A DNA stretch of 64,000 bases from Cupriavidus lacunae (lineage in GTDB: Bacteria; Pseudomonadota; Gammaproteobacteria; Burkholderiales; Burkholderiaceae): positions 21,304 to 85,303 of the forward strand of contig NZ_QKWJ01000028.1 in assembly GCF_003353055.1 (NCBI RefSeq), read 5' to 3'. Numbering within the stretch: the stretch's first letter is position 1; the number at the start of each line of letters is the position of its first letter. The notes beneath the pieces are model-generated. The model had not been told where the DNA came from, ran no database searches, and saw only the letters and a program-made list of their open reading frames with translations. A program made the translations under genes and the position numbers. This document shows, piece by piece, positions 26,050-35,093 of this stretch.

Positions 26050-27207
26050 TCAAAGCGTGGAAGCCGCGGGGCGCGAGTCAGGCGCCCCCTGGTCATGCAC
26101 GGTGACCCTGGCGCCATCGGACAGGCGCTCCATGCCCTCGACCACAACCTTCTGGCCGGCCTTCAGGCCTGCCTGGATGCGATACCGGCGGTCGACCAGT
26201 TCGCCCAGCGACACCGGGCTGATATGCACCTGGCTGGCCGCATCGACGGTCCAGACCTGGGGCTTGCCGCCCACATGCACGACCGCTTGCTGCGGTACGG
26301 TCAGCGCGTCCGGGTAGCTTGCGCGAGGAATGCGGGCGCGCACGAACATGCCCGGCAGCAGTTGGCGCGTCGGGTTGTCCACCAGCACGCGCAGCAGCAC
26401 GTCGCCGGTACCGGCGTCGACGTTGACGCCCGAGAAAAGGATGCGCCCGGTGACGTCATACGGCTCGCCGCTGTCGCGCAGGATCATTGCCGGCAATTCA
26501 TTGCCCGCTGCCGCTTGCCGCGTCGCCAGCACCTGCCGCAGCGACTGCAGCGATGCCGCTGGCTGGCGGACGTCGACGTAGACCTGGTCGATCTGCTGGA
26601 TGCGCGCCATGGGATTGCCGTCACTGGCGCCGACGAGCGCGCCTTCGGTGACTAGCGCCTGGTCGATGCGGCCGGAGATCGGCGCTTCCACCGTGGCGAA
26701 CTTCAGCTCGAGCTGGCGGCGCGCGAGCATGGCACGGGCCTGCGCGACGTCGGCCGCCGCCTGTTCCCGCTGGGACACCGCGTCGTCATAGACCTGTCGG
26801 CTGATCGCGTCGGCTTCCACGAGCGGCTGTAGCCGTGCGGCCTGCACCCGTGCCCGCGACAGGGCCGCCTCGGCGCGCTGCAACGCTGCGGCGGCCGTCT
26901 CCATGTCGGCCTTCAATGGCGCGGGGTTAATCTGGAACAGCGGCTGGCCGACGCGCACTTCGGTGCCTTGCTCGAACAGCTGGCGCTGGACGATGCCGCT
27001 GACTTGCGGCCGGATCTCCGCGGTACGCACCGCCGCAACGCGGCCGGGCAGGTCTTCGGTCAGATGCAGCGGGGTGGCCGCCACGGTCGCGGCGGCAATT
27101 TCGATCGGGGCCGGGGCAGCGGGCGGCTGGCCTTGCCCGCAGCCTGCCAGCATCGCCAGCGCAAGGGCGCATGCGCCGCTGTAGCGGCACCATCGTTGGT
27201 TCTTCAT
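26050..27207 (-). CDS. RND periplasmic adaptor (membrane fusion) lipoprotein
   Basis: A 385-residue AcrA/MexA-like adaptor. The lipobox is LAGC (about residue 23). The barrel and lipoyl half-motifs are EIRPQVSGIVQRQLFEQGTE and later LKFATVEAPISGRIDQALVT, with a helical hairpin of heptads between them (QRAEAALSRARVQAARLQPL). It bridges the permease and the outer-membrane channel. It is the first gene of the efflux operon and is divergent from the OmpR-type regulator, separated by a 131-bp shared promoter region (27208-27338). Confidence 0.94.
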   Translation of the reverse strand: MKNQRWCRYSGACALALAMLAGCGQGQPPAAPAPIEIAAATVAATPLHLTEDLPGRVAAVRTAEIRPQVSGIVQRQLFEQGTEVRVGQPLFQINPAPLKADMETAAAALQRAEAALSRARVQAARLQPLVEADAISRQVYDDAVSQREQAAADVAQARAMLARRQLELKFATVEAPISGRIDQALVTEGALVGASDGNPMARIQQIDQVYVDVRQPAASLQSLRQVLATRQAAAGNELPAMILRDSGEPYDVTGRILFSGVNVDAGTGDVLLRVLVDNPTRQLLPGMFVRARIPRASYPDALTVPQQAVVHVGGKPQVWTVDAASQVHISPVSLGELVDRRYRIQAGLKAGQKVVVEGMERLSDGARVTVHDQGAPDSRPAASTL

Positions 27208-27338
27208 GTGGACTCCGTGATGCGCCGGCAGTCACATGCCGACGTGGGATGCGCGGCAGTTTGCCCGTGGCCGATGGAGTTTCTCGTGCGGTACCATGGA
27301 GATTCGATGGAGACGCAGCGTAAGCGTGAAGCAGCAAC

Positions 27339-28079
27339 ATGCCGGATACGACCCCACTGAGCGACGCAGCGCAAAGCGTCCAACCCCTGATACTCATTGC
27401 CGAGGATGAACCCGAGATCGCCGAGATCCTGGCTGCCTACCTTGCACGCAGCGGCTTGCGCAGCGTGCATGCCCCTGACGGCCGCAAGGCGCTGGAACTG
27501 CACCTGTCGCTCAAGCCCGACCTGGTGCTGCTGGATGTGCAGATGCCCCATGTCGACGGCTGGAAAGTGCTCACCGAAATCCGCCACCGTGGCGATACCC
27601 CCGTCATCATGCTTACGGCGCTGGACCAGGACATCGACAAGCTGATGGGGCTGCGCATCGGTGCCGACGACTACGTGGTCAAGCCGTTCAATCCCGCGGA
27701 AGTCGTGGCGCGCGCGCAGGCCGTGCTGCGCCGCTCAATGTCGGGGGCAAGCCAGGGCACACAGCAGCGCGTGCTGCGCGCGGCGCCGTTCGAGATCGAT
27801 CTGGACAATCACGAAGCGACGGTGCAGGTGGGACAGCAGCACCATCGACTTGCGCTGACGCTGACGGAGTTCAAGCTGCTGGCGCAACTCGCGCGCGCGC
27901 CCAGGCGGGTCTTCAGCCGTGCCGAACTGATGGCCGCCTGCCTGCCGGAAGGCGATGCGCTGGAGCGGACCGTCGACAGCCACATCAGCAAGCTGCGCAG
28001 GAAGCTCGAAGACCTTGGCGTCACCGGCATTCCGGTTGGCGTGCGCGGGGTCGGCTACAAGCTGTGGAGCACCGAATGA
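27339..28079 (+). CDS. OmpR/PhoB-family response regulator (BaeR-like)
   Basis: A 246-residue regulator. The receiver domain has E22/D23, phospho-acceptor D66 (LVLLDVQMPHVDG), T93 and K115 (VVKPFNP). The C-terminal winged helix (about 150-243) ends in the usual ERTVDSHISKLRRKLEDLG and GVRGVGYKLW. The order of regulator then kinase, and the divergent RND pump, point to control of efflux in response to envelope stress, as with BaeSR. The stop overlaps the kinase start (ATGA). Confidence 0.93.
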   Translation: MPDTTPLSDAAQSVQPLILIAEDEPEIAEILAAYLARSGLRSVHAPDGRKALELHLSLKPDLVLLDVQMPHVDGWKVLTEIRHRGDTPVIMLTALDQDIDKLMGLRIGADDYVVKPFNPAEVVARAQAVLRRSMSGASQGTQQRVLRAAPFEIDLDNHEATVQVGQQHHRLALTLTEFKLLAQLARAPRRVFSRAELMAACLPEGDALERTVDSHISKLRRKLEDLGVTGIPVGVRGVGYKLWSTE

Positions 28080-29149
28080 AGCTGCAGGGTCTGAGCCGCC
28101 AGATCGCGCTGTCGATGGCGGCGATGGCGTTTGGCGTCACGCTGCTCGTGGTGGCGACGGCTACCGTTTTCTACTATCTGGCCTCGCGGTACTGGCCCGC
28201 GCACCTTGCCGAGTCGAGCTGGATCCCGAGCGGCCCGGAATGGGTATGGCTGATCTCGACCACGCTGGCAGGCCTGGCCCTGGCAATCATCGTCGGCGTC
28301 AACCTGGCCCGCCGCATCCTGGTGCCGTTGAACTCGGTGGCCGACGGCATCCGCCGCGTCGCACAGGGCGATCTCGATGCACGCGCCGTCGCGGGCGACC
28401 GCTCGCTGCGCGAGGCGGCATTGCTGGCGGACCAGTTCAACGCGCTGGCAGGCGAGTTGCAGCGCGTGACCAACGAGCAGGCATTCTGGAACGCCGCGAT
28501 CGCGCATGAACTGCGCACGCCGGTCACCATCCTGCGCGGACGCCTGCAAGGGCTGGCCGATGGCGTCTTCCATCCCGATGAATCCCAGTTCCGCAGTCTG
28601 CTCATGCAGGTGGAGGGGCTGGTCCGGCTGATCGAGGACCTGCGCGTGATCAGCCTCGCGGAAAGCGGGCATCTGGCACTCCAGCGACAGGAAACCGACC
28701 TTGCCGCCGAAGTGGGCGCCGTCGTCGCGGTCTTCGGCGATGCGCTCGAGGCGGCGGGCCTGCAGCCTGTCCTCGATCTGGATGGCAAGCCGATGCACTG
28801 CGATCCGGTGCGCATCCGGCAAGCCTTGCTGGCGTTGCTGGAGAACGCGCGCCGGTACGCCGTGCCGGGTGCCATCCGGATCCAGACCCGCGTAGAGCAG
28901 GGCCGATGCCATTTGCGTGTCGAGGACGATGGCCCCGGCATTCCGGGCGATGTTGCGCCGCATGTCTTCGAAGCCTTCCGGCGCGGGGGCGACGCGAGCC
29001 GGAACGCAGGCGGCAGCGGCCTGGGACTGGCCGTGGTGGCGGCTATCGCTCACGCACACGGCGGGCGGGCTACCTGCAACCCGTCGGCCGGGGGCGGAAC
29101 GACATTCGAAGTGTCTTGGCCTGATATTGGCGATCGCCAATCTTGCTAA
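28076..29149 (+). CDS. Membrane sensor histidine kinase (BaeS-like)
   Basis: A 357-residue kinase with two membrane helices (about 11-35 and 57-77) and only about 20 periplasmic residues between them, so the signal may be sensed in the membrane. HAMP is at about 78-130, HisKA carries H144 (AIAHELRTPVTILRGRLQG), and the ATPase shows ALLALLENARRYA, VEDDGPGIPG and GGSGLGLAV. The ATG at 28076 overlaps the regulator stop codon by four bases. It should phosphorylate the regulator at D66 and induce the divergent pump. Confidence 0.92.
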   Translation: MKLQGLSRQIALSMAAMAFGVTLLVVATATVFYYLASRYWPAHLAESSWIPSGPEWVWLISTTLAGLALAIIVGVNLARRILVPLNSVADGIRRVAQGDLDARAVAGDRSLREAALLADQFNALAGELQRVTNEQAFWNAAIAHELRTPVTILRGRLQGLADGVFHPDESQFRSLLMQVEGLVRLIEDLRVISLAESGHLALQRQETDLAAEVGAVVAVFGDALEAAGLQPVLDLDGKPMHCDPVRIRQALLALLENARRYAVPGAIRIQTRVEQGRCHLRVEDDGPGIPGDVAPHVFEAFRRGGDASRNAGGSGLGLAVVAAIAHAHGGRATCNPSAGGGTTFEVSWPDIGDRQSC

Positions 29150-29193
29150 CGGCGCCCGGTGGGCCAACAGGCCACCCTGCAAGGGCCGGCGGC

Positions 29194-30510
29194 TCAGCTC
29201 AGGCTGGATGCCACTTCAATGCCGCGCAGGACGTCGATGCGGCTCAACATGTCGCTGGCATGGGTAAGGAAGCCCTGGCGTGCGCGTCCGGTCAGCATGA
29301 CGGGCTCCATCAGCATGACACTGAGCGGGTTCTGCGGCACGTCGTTGAAGCGAAGCTCGTAGTGCAGATGCGGTCCGGTCGCCCAGCCGGTCTGGCCGAC
29401 GTACGCGATCAGTTGCCCCTGCCTGATGCGCTGGCCGGGCTGGATGCCGGCGAAGCCCGACAGATGTGCGTAGTACGTCGAGTAGCCGTCGGGATGCTTC
29501 AGGATGACGATATTGCCGTAGCCAGTCTGCTGGCCGACAAAGTCGACGGTCCCCTGCGCTGTGGCGAAGACCCGGGTTCCCGTCGGGGCGGCAAAGTCGA
29601 CACCCTTGTGCTGGATCCATTGGTGGTGCAACGGGTGGTTGCGCCAGCCGAAGCCCGACGACAAGCGCGAGAACTCGACCGGCGAGCGGAGAAGCGGGCG
29701 CGCCATGGCTCGTCCGTCGAAGGTGTAGTAGTCACCGGTGTTGCTGCCCTCTGCACCGTCGTACCACAAGGCCTGGTAGAGCTGGGCGCGGTTGACGAGT
29801 TCGACTGCCACGACGCGGCCATTGCGCACCAGCGCGCCATCGCGGAATCCCGCCTCATAGACAATGCGAAAGCGATCGCCCTGAACGATGTCGTGCTGGA
29901 AGTCGACCACGCCCGAGAAGATCGAGATCAACTGCCGCACGATGTCTTCGGGCACATTCGCGATGTCCATTGTCCTGAAGAACCCGCCCGCCGTGATCGC
30001 GCCGGAACGCATCTCGTAGCGCAGTTCGTTTCTGACTGACTGCAGCTTTGCCTGGAAGGCGGGCTTCTGCAAGCCGCCGGCCCGCCCGATCAGGAGTTCG
30101 CGCGAGGCGTTGATGTTGCCGTCAATGGGCGCGCGCAGCGAGACGAGCAGCTTGTCCTGGTCGACTTCGGCCTGGACGAGCTGTTCCGGCTGAAGGTCGA
30201 AAAGGGTGCGCGCCGCCGGATCCCTGGAGATGAACTGCTGTGCGTCGGGATCTTCCACGCCAAGGCGCCTGAGCAGCGTGGCGACGGTGTCGCCGCGTTG
30301 CACGGTCTCCTCGTGGAAGTAGGTGGCACCGGCATCCGCCAGCTTTTCGAGCTGTTCGCGCAGGTCGGGCAGTCGAATGGCGTCCTGCCGGCGCGGCGCA
30401 GCCGGGTCGTAGTAGGCGCTGTGGGGCGCCACGCCCATGGCTGCCGCCATGCAAAGCGTGAGAACTGCCGCCACGCCGGCGGTCAGCCAGGACGGTCTGT
30501 ATCCGCGCAT
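29194..30510 (-). CDS. M23 family murein endopeptidase
   Basis: A 438-residue envelope peptidase. An N-terminal hydrophobic segment (about 9-27) acts as anchor or signal. A middle OapA/CsgA-like region includes VQRGDTVATLLRRLGVED, a LysM-like start. The C-terminal M23 domain has H301-x3-D305 (HKGVDFAAP) and H383 in the PHLHYELRF motif, the zinc ligands and base of active peptidases. It therefore should cut peptide crosslinks in peptidoglycan. The ATG at 30510 with a GGAGATGGG site is better than one nine codons upstream. The gene is convergent with the kinase gene. Confidence 0.92.
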   Translation of the reverse strand: MRGYRPSWLTAGVAAVLTLCMAAAMGVAPHSAYYDPAAPRRQDAIRLPDLREQLEKLADAGATYFHEETVQRGDTVATLLRRLGVEDPDAQQFISRDPAARTLFDLQPEQLVQAEVDQDKLLVSLRAPIDGNINASRELLIGRAGGLQKPAFQAKLQSVRNELRYEMRSGAITAGGFFRTMDIANVPEDIVRQLISIFSGVVDFQHDIVQGDRFRIVYEAGFRDGALVRNGRVVAVELVNRAQLYQALWYDGAEGSNTGDYYTFDGRAMARPLLRSPVEFSRLSSGFGWRNHPLHHQWIQHKGVDFAAPTGTRVFATAQGTVDFVGQQTGYGNIVILKHPDGYSTYYAHLSGFAGIQPGQRIRQGQLIAYVGQTGWATGPHLHYELRFNDVPQNPLSVMLMEPVMLTGRARQGFLTHASDMLSRIDVLRGIEVASSLS

Positions 30511-30569
30511 TTCCCATCTCCAGTCTGACCTGCGCATTTGGCCAACGACCCTTGCTGCGATGTCGGTCC

Positions 30570-30671
30570 CTATCGGGTTCCGATCTCCCCGCGGTCAGGC
30601 GACATCCTGACGAGGTAACTCGCAAATGCCGTGATGTCTTCGTTCGACAAGATGTCGCCAATGACTCTATT
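30570..30671 (-). pseudogene. C-terminal remnant of a diheme cytochrome c
   Basis: The minus-strand frame ends with NRVIGDILSNEDITAFASYL then VRMSPDRGEIGTR. This aligns with the C-terminus of the cytochrome c at 32545-33225, which has TLSSEDVPAVARYLASVSPD and ends DVAASR. No heme motif (CxxCH) is left upstream, since the frame enters unrelated sequence after about 34 codons. The remnant lies downstream of a minus-strand copy of the conserved promoter block (30735-30790), so a third oxidase/cytochrome unit probably once stood here. Confidence 0.6.
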
Positions 30672-30734
30672 TGAACCACACCGGAATCGGTGAAGGCTCG
30701 AATTCTGGCAATGCAATTGTCGATCATGAAGACA

Positions 30735-30790
30735 AAGATAGGTCATAATGACAAAGTATGAAAAAAGAGAAACTGGGGGTTTTCCCTGTG
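30735..30790 (-). promoter_or_regulatory. Conserved promoter block, copy A (minus strand)
   Basis: Read on the minus strand, the block has CAGGGAAAACCC, then a T-rich run, then TTTGTCATTATGACCTAT. Copies B (30916-30989) and C (34805-34877) have the same order of elements. The inner GTCA-N3-TGAC is an inverted repeat. No good -10 box is seen here, which agrees with decay of the gene it once served. Confidence 0.55.
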
Positions 30791-30915
30791 AGGGGATGGC
30801 AAGCCCGGCCGCGAACCGGCATGGAGTCGATTGAGGGGTGGCTGGCTCCCTCCGCATGCCATGCAACCTGTTGGAGGAATCCGTTGTGCTCGCCTCTTTG
30901 CTTGTGACTCGGCAT

Positions 30916-30989
30916 GACAGGGAATACCCTGTCTTTTTCTCATTTCCCATATTTGTCATACTGACCTAACTTTGGTGTTTGGTTCTACT
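30916..30989 (+). promoter_or_regulatory. Conserved promoter block, copy B, before amine oxidase 1
   Basis: The block starts with the hairpin GACAGGG-AATA-CCCTGTC (30916-30933) and a T-run. TTTGTCA (30952-30958) and TGACCTAA (30962-30969) follow. A promoter can be read as TGACCT (30962-30967), a 16-base spacer and TCTACT (30984-30989). The operator-like GTCA-N3-TGAC overlaps the -35 box, suggesting repression by one of the local TetR proteins. The hairpin with T-run could also stop transcription entering from upstream. No intact gene lies between 30511 and 31041. Confidence 0.6.
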
Positions 30990-31041
30990 AAGGGAGCGTT
31001 CGATTCAATCCTCCTGAACGTGCTTGAAGAGGAACAATAAA

Positions 31042-32544
31042 ATGAAAAACTGTGAGGCATCGAGCGTGATGCCGGAAATCCAACCGGAGGTACCGGGCCG
31101 GCGTCAACTCCTGCGCATGGCAGCCGTGGGCGCGGCGTCGCTGGCCGCGGCAAAGGTCGCGATGGCAGAGGGGACTGCGACGGCATCAACGGACCGCGGC
31201 GTGCTCGACGTCGCGATCATCGGCGCGGGCTTGGCGGGGCTGACGGCCGCGCGCGACCTGAAGCGCGCCGGGTGCGAATCGTTTGTTGTCCTCGAGGCGC
31301 GGGATCGCGTTGGGGGGCGCACGTACAACCACGATCTTGGGAACGGTGTGGTTTCGGAGGCTGGCGGCCAGTGGATCGGCCCTGGCCAGACGGCAATTGC
31401 CGACCTGGCGCGCGAGCTTGAAGTCGATACTTTCCCGACCTTCTACGCGGGCAAGACTACGGTGCTGGCCGGTGATAGCCGAGTGGCGCAGGATTTTCAT
31501 GGCGGCATTGGTACCGACGATGCGATTGGCGCCAAGCTTGCCGAGCTGGCGCGTGGTGTGCCCTCGCGCGAACCGTGGAAAGCCAGGAATGCGGCGGAGC
31601 TTGACAAGCTGACGTACGGTGACTGGCTGTTGAAACAAGGCTTGAAGTACGAGGACGGATACTTCATGGGCCTGGCAGCGAAACTGACGACGGGCGGCGC
31701 CCCGGCACAGCTTGGGCTGCTGTTCTATTTGTCGATGATCAACAGCGCTGGCAACAGCCTGGAACAGCTCGAATCGACCAAAGGTGGCGCGCAGGAAACA
31801 CGATTCGTCGGTGGCTCGCAGGTCCTCAGTATCAAGATGGCTAAGGATCTTGGCGACAAGGTCAGGTTGTCCTGTCCGGTACGCAAGATTGCAGGCTGGA
31901 ATCGTGACGTTGTTGAAGTCCACACAGACCAGGGCGTGGTGCGCGCACGCCGTGTCATCGTTGCGATGAATCCGGCGCTGTGTCAGCAGGTTGTCTACGA
32001 TCCGCCGCTGCCCGAAGGCCGCACGCAATTGCAGCGGCGCTGGCCCGCGAATGCGCCGATGCGCAAGACGGTTCACGTCTATGACAAGCCGTTCTGGCGG
32101 GATGATGGTCTGAACGGCCAGATCTTCCAGGTCGGCGGACCTGTTTCCATGGCCTATGACAACTCGCCTCCGGACCTGTCGGTCGGCATCATCAGCGCGT
32201 TCGTGTCGCCGGGGTCGCTGCCCAGCGACCCCAAAGCCGCGAAGCGGACACTGTCGGCGATCTATGCCAAGGCGTTCGGGAAGGGGGCGCTGCGCCCAAA
32301 GCAGTTCCACGACCATGACTGGGGCAGGGTCGATCCGTGGACGCTGCAGTGCATTCATCCTCTACCTCCGGGTTTCCTGACGAAGTGGGGGCAATTCCTC
32401 CATCCATCGGTCGGCGGGGTGATCTGGTCAGGCACTGAAACTGCCGACCTCTGGGCAGGCTCAATGGACGGCGCGGTGCGCTCTGGTCACCGGGCTGCGT
32501 TGCAGGCGCTTGCTGCTCTGGCTCATCAAGGCAAGGTGGCGTAA
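31042..32544 (+). CDS. Tat-exported flavin amine oxidase 1
   Basis: A 500-residue FAD amine oxidase of the MAO/NicA2-like family. The twin-arginine signal contains GRRQLLRMAAVGAASLAAAK (R20, R21), so the folded flavoprotein should be exported. The FAD motif is IIGAGLAGLTAARDL (G61-x-G63-x2-G66), followed by LEARDRVGGRT and GGQWIGPGQT. The C-terminal FAD contact is WSGTETADLWAGSMDGAVRS. The ATG at 31042 follows GAAGAGGA. The cytochrome c gene begins on the base after the stop codon. That arrangement, together with the known use of a cytochrome c by NicA2, suggests an amine dehydrogenase rather than an oxidase that makes H2O2. Confidence 0.9.
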   Translation: MKNCEASSVMPEIQPEVPGRRQLLRMAAVGAASLAAAKVAMAEGTATASTDRGVLDVAIIGAGLAGLTAARDLKRAGCESFVVLEARDRVGGRTYNHDLGNGVVSEAGGQWIGPGQTAIADLARELEVDTFPTFYAGKTTVLAGDSRVAQDFHGGIGTDDAIGAKLAELARGVPSREPWKARNAAELDKLTYGDWLLKQGLKYEDGYFMGLAAKLTTGGAPAQLGLLFYLSMINSAGNSLEQLESTKGGAQETRFVGGSQVLSIKMAKDLGDKVRLSCPVRKIAGWNRDVVEVHTDQGVVRARRVIVAMNPALCQQVVYDPPLPEGRTQLQRRWPANAPMRKTVHVYDKPFWRDDGLNGQIFQVGGPVSMAYDNSPPDLSVGIISAFVSPGSLPSDPKAAKRTLSAIYAKAFGKGALRPKQFHDHDWGRVDPWTLQCIHPLPPGFLTKWGQFLHPSVGGVIWSGTETADLWAGSMDGAVRSGHRAALQALAALAHQGKVA

Positions 32545-33225
32545 ATGAAAAGGCCCCTTATCATCGTCGCCATCGTGGCGATCGCAGCAGTAGTTGGCGC
32601 GGGAGCGCTTTATGGACGCGATATTCTGGACGGCATGCAGTACGAAAAAGCCATGGCCCGGATTGGTGAAGCCGAAAAGGTCAATGCCGGTTCGTGGCCG
32701 CAGCCGCAGGAAACGTGCTTTGTATGCCATGGTCCGCGCGGGCAATCGCTGAACGCGTGGTATCCGGCGCTGTCGGCCCAGCCGAAGGCGTACATCGCAG
32801 CCCAGTTGCATGCGTTCGCCAACGACCAGCGGCCTAACCCATATATGGGACCGCTTGCCAAGGAGATGTCCGACGCGCAGATCGATGCACTCGCCACCTA
32901 TTTCGCTCAGCAAGTGCCGACGCGGAATGAAGACGTTCCCGCCGATGCGAACCTGCAGCAACGCGGGCTGGCGCTCGTCCAGGCCCGGAGTTGCCAGGCT
33001 TGCCATGGCGAGAAGCTGATGGGCAAGGATCAGGCGCCGCGTCTGGTGGGGCAAGGGGCGGATTATCTTGCGAAGCAGCTTGCCGACTTCAAAACGGGCG
33101 CGCGCAAGGATCCGACCGGCGCCATGAACGGCATTACCGCGACATTATCGAGCGAGGACGTTCCCGCGGTGGCGCGGTACCTGGCGAGCGTCTCGCCCGA
33201 CCGCGACGTCGCCGCGAGCCGTTAG
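32545..33225 (+). CDS. Membrane-anchored diheme cytochrome c (unit 1)
   Basis: A 226-residue class I cytochrome with two domains. An uncleaved-looking N-terminal helix (about 4-22) anchors it in the inner membrane facing the periplasm. Heme sites are C58-F-V-C61-H62 and C150-Q-A-C153-H154, each followed by a Met candidate ligand (M101 in NPYMGPLA, and a Met near GAMNGI). It resembles the c4/c553 type. It starts directly after the amine-oxidase stop codon, so the pair should be made in equal amounts. It would take electrons from the flavin and pass them to the respiratory chain. Confidence 0.9.
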   Translation: MKRPLIIVAIVAIAAVVGAGALYGRDILDGMQYEKAMARIGEAEKVNAGSWPQPQETCFVCHGPRGQSLNAWYPALSAQPKAYIAAQLHAFANDQRPNPYMGPLAKEMSDAQIDALATYFAQQVPTRNEDVPADANLQQRGLALVQARSCQACHGEKLMGKDQAPRLVGQGADYLAKQLADFKTGARKDPTGAMNGITATLSSEDVPAVARYLASVSPDRDVAASR

Positions 33226-33473
33226 CCGACGCAAGCTCGATTCGATGCCGCCCAAGTACGTCGGTCACATCTCCTAGATCCCGGCTCCGTGGTCTTCGCT
33301 GGGATCTTTAGATGCCGTGGCAGCACGGCATTCTTTTTGAGCTGAGACATTCGCAACAGCTTTGGGGGTGCGAGTCCCCTGGCGAGGCCGGATTGCTCTC
33401 GGCGTTCGCCGTGCTGCTGGCCGCACGGCCGCTTTCCCGATGTACCCATCTTTACCTGAATGGAGCAACAACA

Positions 33474-33785
33474 ATGATCAAAGTCAGCGTGTTTTATCCG
33501 AATCACGACGGCAGCACTTTCGACCTTGCCTATTACCTGGACGAGCACATGCCAATGGTGCGGCGGCTCTTGGGAGACGCATGCAAGCGCAGCGAAGTCG
33601 AGGAGGGGCTCGCTGGCGGCGCGCCCGGACAGCCACCGAACTACCGTGCCGCCGCACACATGTATTTCGACTCGGTGGACGCGTTCCAGGCGGCATTCGA
33701 GCCGCACGCGAACACAATCCTCGCGGACGTGCCGAACTACACGAACATTGCCCCGATGCTGCAGATCAGCGCGGTACGGGCGTAG
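33474..33785 (+). CDS. EthD-family small protein
   Basis: A 103-residue dimeric alpha/beta-barrel protein. VSVFYPNHDGSTFDLAYYLD and EHMPMVRRLLGD form the EthD signature (strand, Y-x2-xHxP), and YFDSVDAFQAAFEPHANTI the second half. The ATG at 33474 follows a TGGAG site. EthD proteins assist or catalyse steps in ether, steroid and polyketide breakdown, usually without a known chemistry. It lies 248 bp after the cytochrome gene and may be the last gene of unit 1. Confidence 0.8.
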   Translation: MIKVSVFYPNHDGSTFDLAYYLDEHMPMVRRLLGDACKRSEVEEGLAGGAPGQPPNYRAAAHMYFDSVDAFQAAFEPHANTILADVPNYTNIAPMLQISAVRA

Positions 33786-34054
33786 CGTGGATCCTGCCAG
33801 GCGCGCACAAGGTGCGGATAAGACAGGGTAGTCCCCCGCCCTTTCTTTCTGTTGGTGTCTGTCATGACGACCTGACGTAATTATGTCTAGCACAAAAATG
33901 AAGCCTCGAGCGCGGGCTGCCTCCATGGTAGCTAGATGATTGCCCGGCGCGCCACACGATTAGCGGAGGCGTGACGCAGTAAAAGACAAAGGTTGTTGTC
34001 AGGTGGCGTTGCGTAGACGCGGCGACGCGCTATCATTAGGCCTTTCGTTAGGCA

Positions 34055-34765
34055 ATGTGTACAAACATGACGGAAACAACGAAGACGCCTGCTGCGCGGC
34101 GCACTAACAGGAAGCGTCAACCCTCGAGCGAGGCACTTGCGCGAGCCGCTCCCGAAGGGTTGCGGGCCCAGGGCTTGCGCACGCGCAATGCCATCGTCCG
34201 CGTTGCCAGAAAGCTGCTGCTGGAAGGCGGCAGCCTGGAGTTCTCGCTGCGCGCCGTCGCCCTCGGTGCCGGCATCAGCATCAGCAACCTCCAGTATTAT
34301 TTTCCGACCAGACAGGCCGTACTGCGGGCGGTCATGGCGCCGATCATCGACAGCTATCTCGAGGACCTGAACCGTGCGCTGGAAGACGGCGCCTCGCCAC
34401 GCGAATCGCTCGACGCGCTGCTGGAGAAGGTGCTCAGCGATGCGAGGAATGCCAAGGACTCGGCGCTGTGGTGGCACTTCGTTTCTCTGGCGTCGACTGA
34501 TCCCGAGTGTGCCCGGATGTTCGACGAGTGGTATGACAAGTTGACGCGCAGCATTGCCGAACTGGTGCGTGGCGTGAATCCGAGATTCAAGATGGCCGAA
34601 AGCCTGCACGCTGCCTCGCTGCTCATCGCCCTGGCTGACGGCCTCGCTCTGCAACTCGGCGCGGGACGGAACAAGCGCGACTACCCGCGCGGGCTCGACG
34701 CCGCATTCCGGACGACAGTCAATCGTCTCGTGCTCGGGGGGGAGTCAACTGACGTTGGCACCTAG
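34055..34765 (+). CDS. TetR-family regulator
   Basis: A 236-residue repressor. The N-terminal HTH (about 43-92) includes LRAVALGAGISISNLQYYFP and TRQAVLRAVM. The remaining helices form a ligand domain with WWHFVSLASTDPECARMFDE and a late helix ALADGLALQLGAGRNKRDYP. An alternative Met lies four codons in. It is flanked by copies of the conserved promoter block 3.1 kb upstream and 40 bp downstream and is a candidate for the protein that binds them. The truncated TetR relic at 57.26-57.43 kb is closest to this protein. Confidence 0.9.
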   Translation: MCTNMTETTKTPAARRTNRKRQPSSEALARAAPEGLRAQGLRTRNAIVRVARKLLLEGGSLEFSLRAVALGAGISISNLQYYFPTRQAVLRAVMAPIIDSYLEDLNRALEDGASPRESLDALLEKVLSDARNAKDSALWWHFVSLASTDPECARMFDEWYDKLTRSIAELVRGVNPRFKMAESLHAASLLIALADGLALQLGAGRNKRDYPRGLDAAFRTTVNRLVLGGESTDVGT

Positions 34766-34804
34766 CCGCAGGCGGGACGAAACGGCGCGCGGCGGACTCA
34801 CGGA

Positions 34805-34877
34805 GACAGGGAATACCCTGTCTTTTTTTAGCCCTTATATTTGTCAACATGACCTATGTTAGGTAGAGTGTTCTAAT
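34805..34877 (+). promoter_or_regulatory. Conserved promoter block, copy C
   Basis: It starts with the same hairpin as copy B, GACAGGG-AATA-CCCTGTC (34805-34822), with a seven-T run that could also terminate the TetR transcript. TTTGTCA (34840-34846) and TGACCTA (34850-34856) follow, then TAGGT, giving a second inverted repeat ACCTA-TGT-TAGGT. The promoter TGACCT-N16-TCTAAT (34850-34877) points at the acyl-CoA dehydrogenase relic and its intact partner gene. Confidence 0.6.
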
Positions 34878-34942
34878 TTGTGCGTGGCCGGATCTCAAGC
34901 AGGCTGGTACGCCGGCTTCCATCGCAGGAGGAGTCCCTCGAA

Positions 34943-35083
34943 ATGAGTCGTTTGCACAAGACCGAAGCGCTGCCGGCGGTCCGCATGACCGTATTCGAGG
35001 CGCCATTGAGCGAAGAGGAAAGCGCAATCGAGCACTCTGTCCACCGCCTCGCGCGCGAAGGACAAACCAATCGTTTGCATTGA
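34943..35083 (+). pseudogene. Truncated acyl-CoA dehydrogenase (N-terminus only)
   Basis: The ATG follows a strong GGAGGAG site. Of 46 residues, the first 38 match the start of the acyl-CoA dehydrogenase at 43744: ALPAVRMTVFEAPLSEEESA here against ELPAVGLTGFETPLTEEESA there, and then HSVHRLAR against GTVHRFAR. The frame then runs GQTNRLH and stops, where the intact gene has about 390 more residues. A deletion of about 1.2 kb has removed nearly the whole enzyme but left the promoter, start and the partner gene behind. A short fossil peptide may still be made. Confidence 0.8.
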
Positions 35084-35093
35084 AAAGGCAGCC

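Noticed and set aside
22895..26317. Long plus-strand ORFs (486 and 437 codons)
   Set aside because: Antisense to the RND permease and adaptor, whose families are certain; composition is that of a shadow.
30916..30938. Calling the GACAGGG hairpin and T-run only a terminator
   Set aside because: It fits a terminator, but it recurs at the same distance (35-36 bp) from the operator in two promoters, so it was kept as part of the promoter block. Its real role is undecided.
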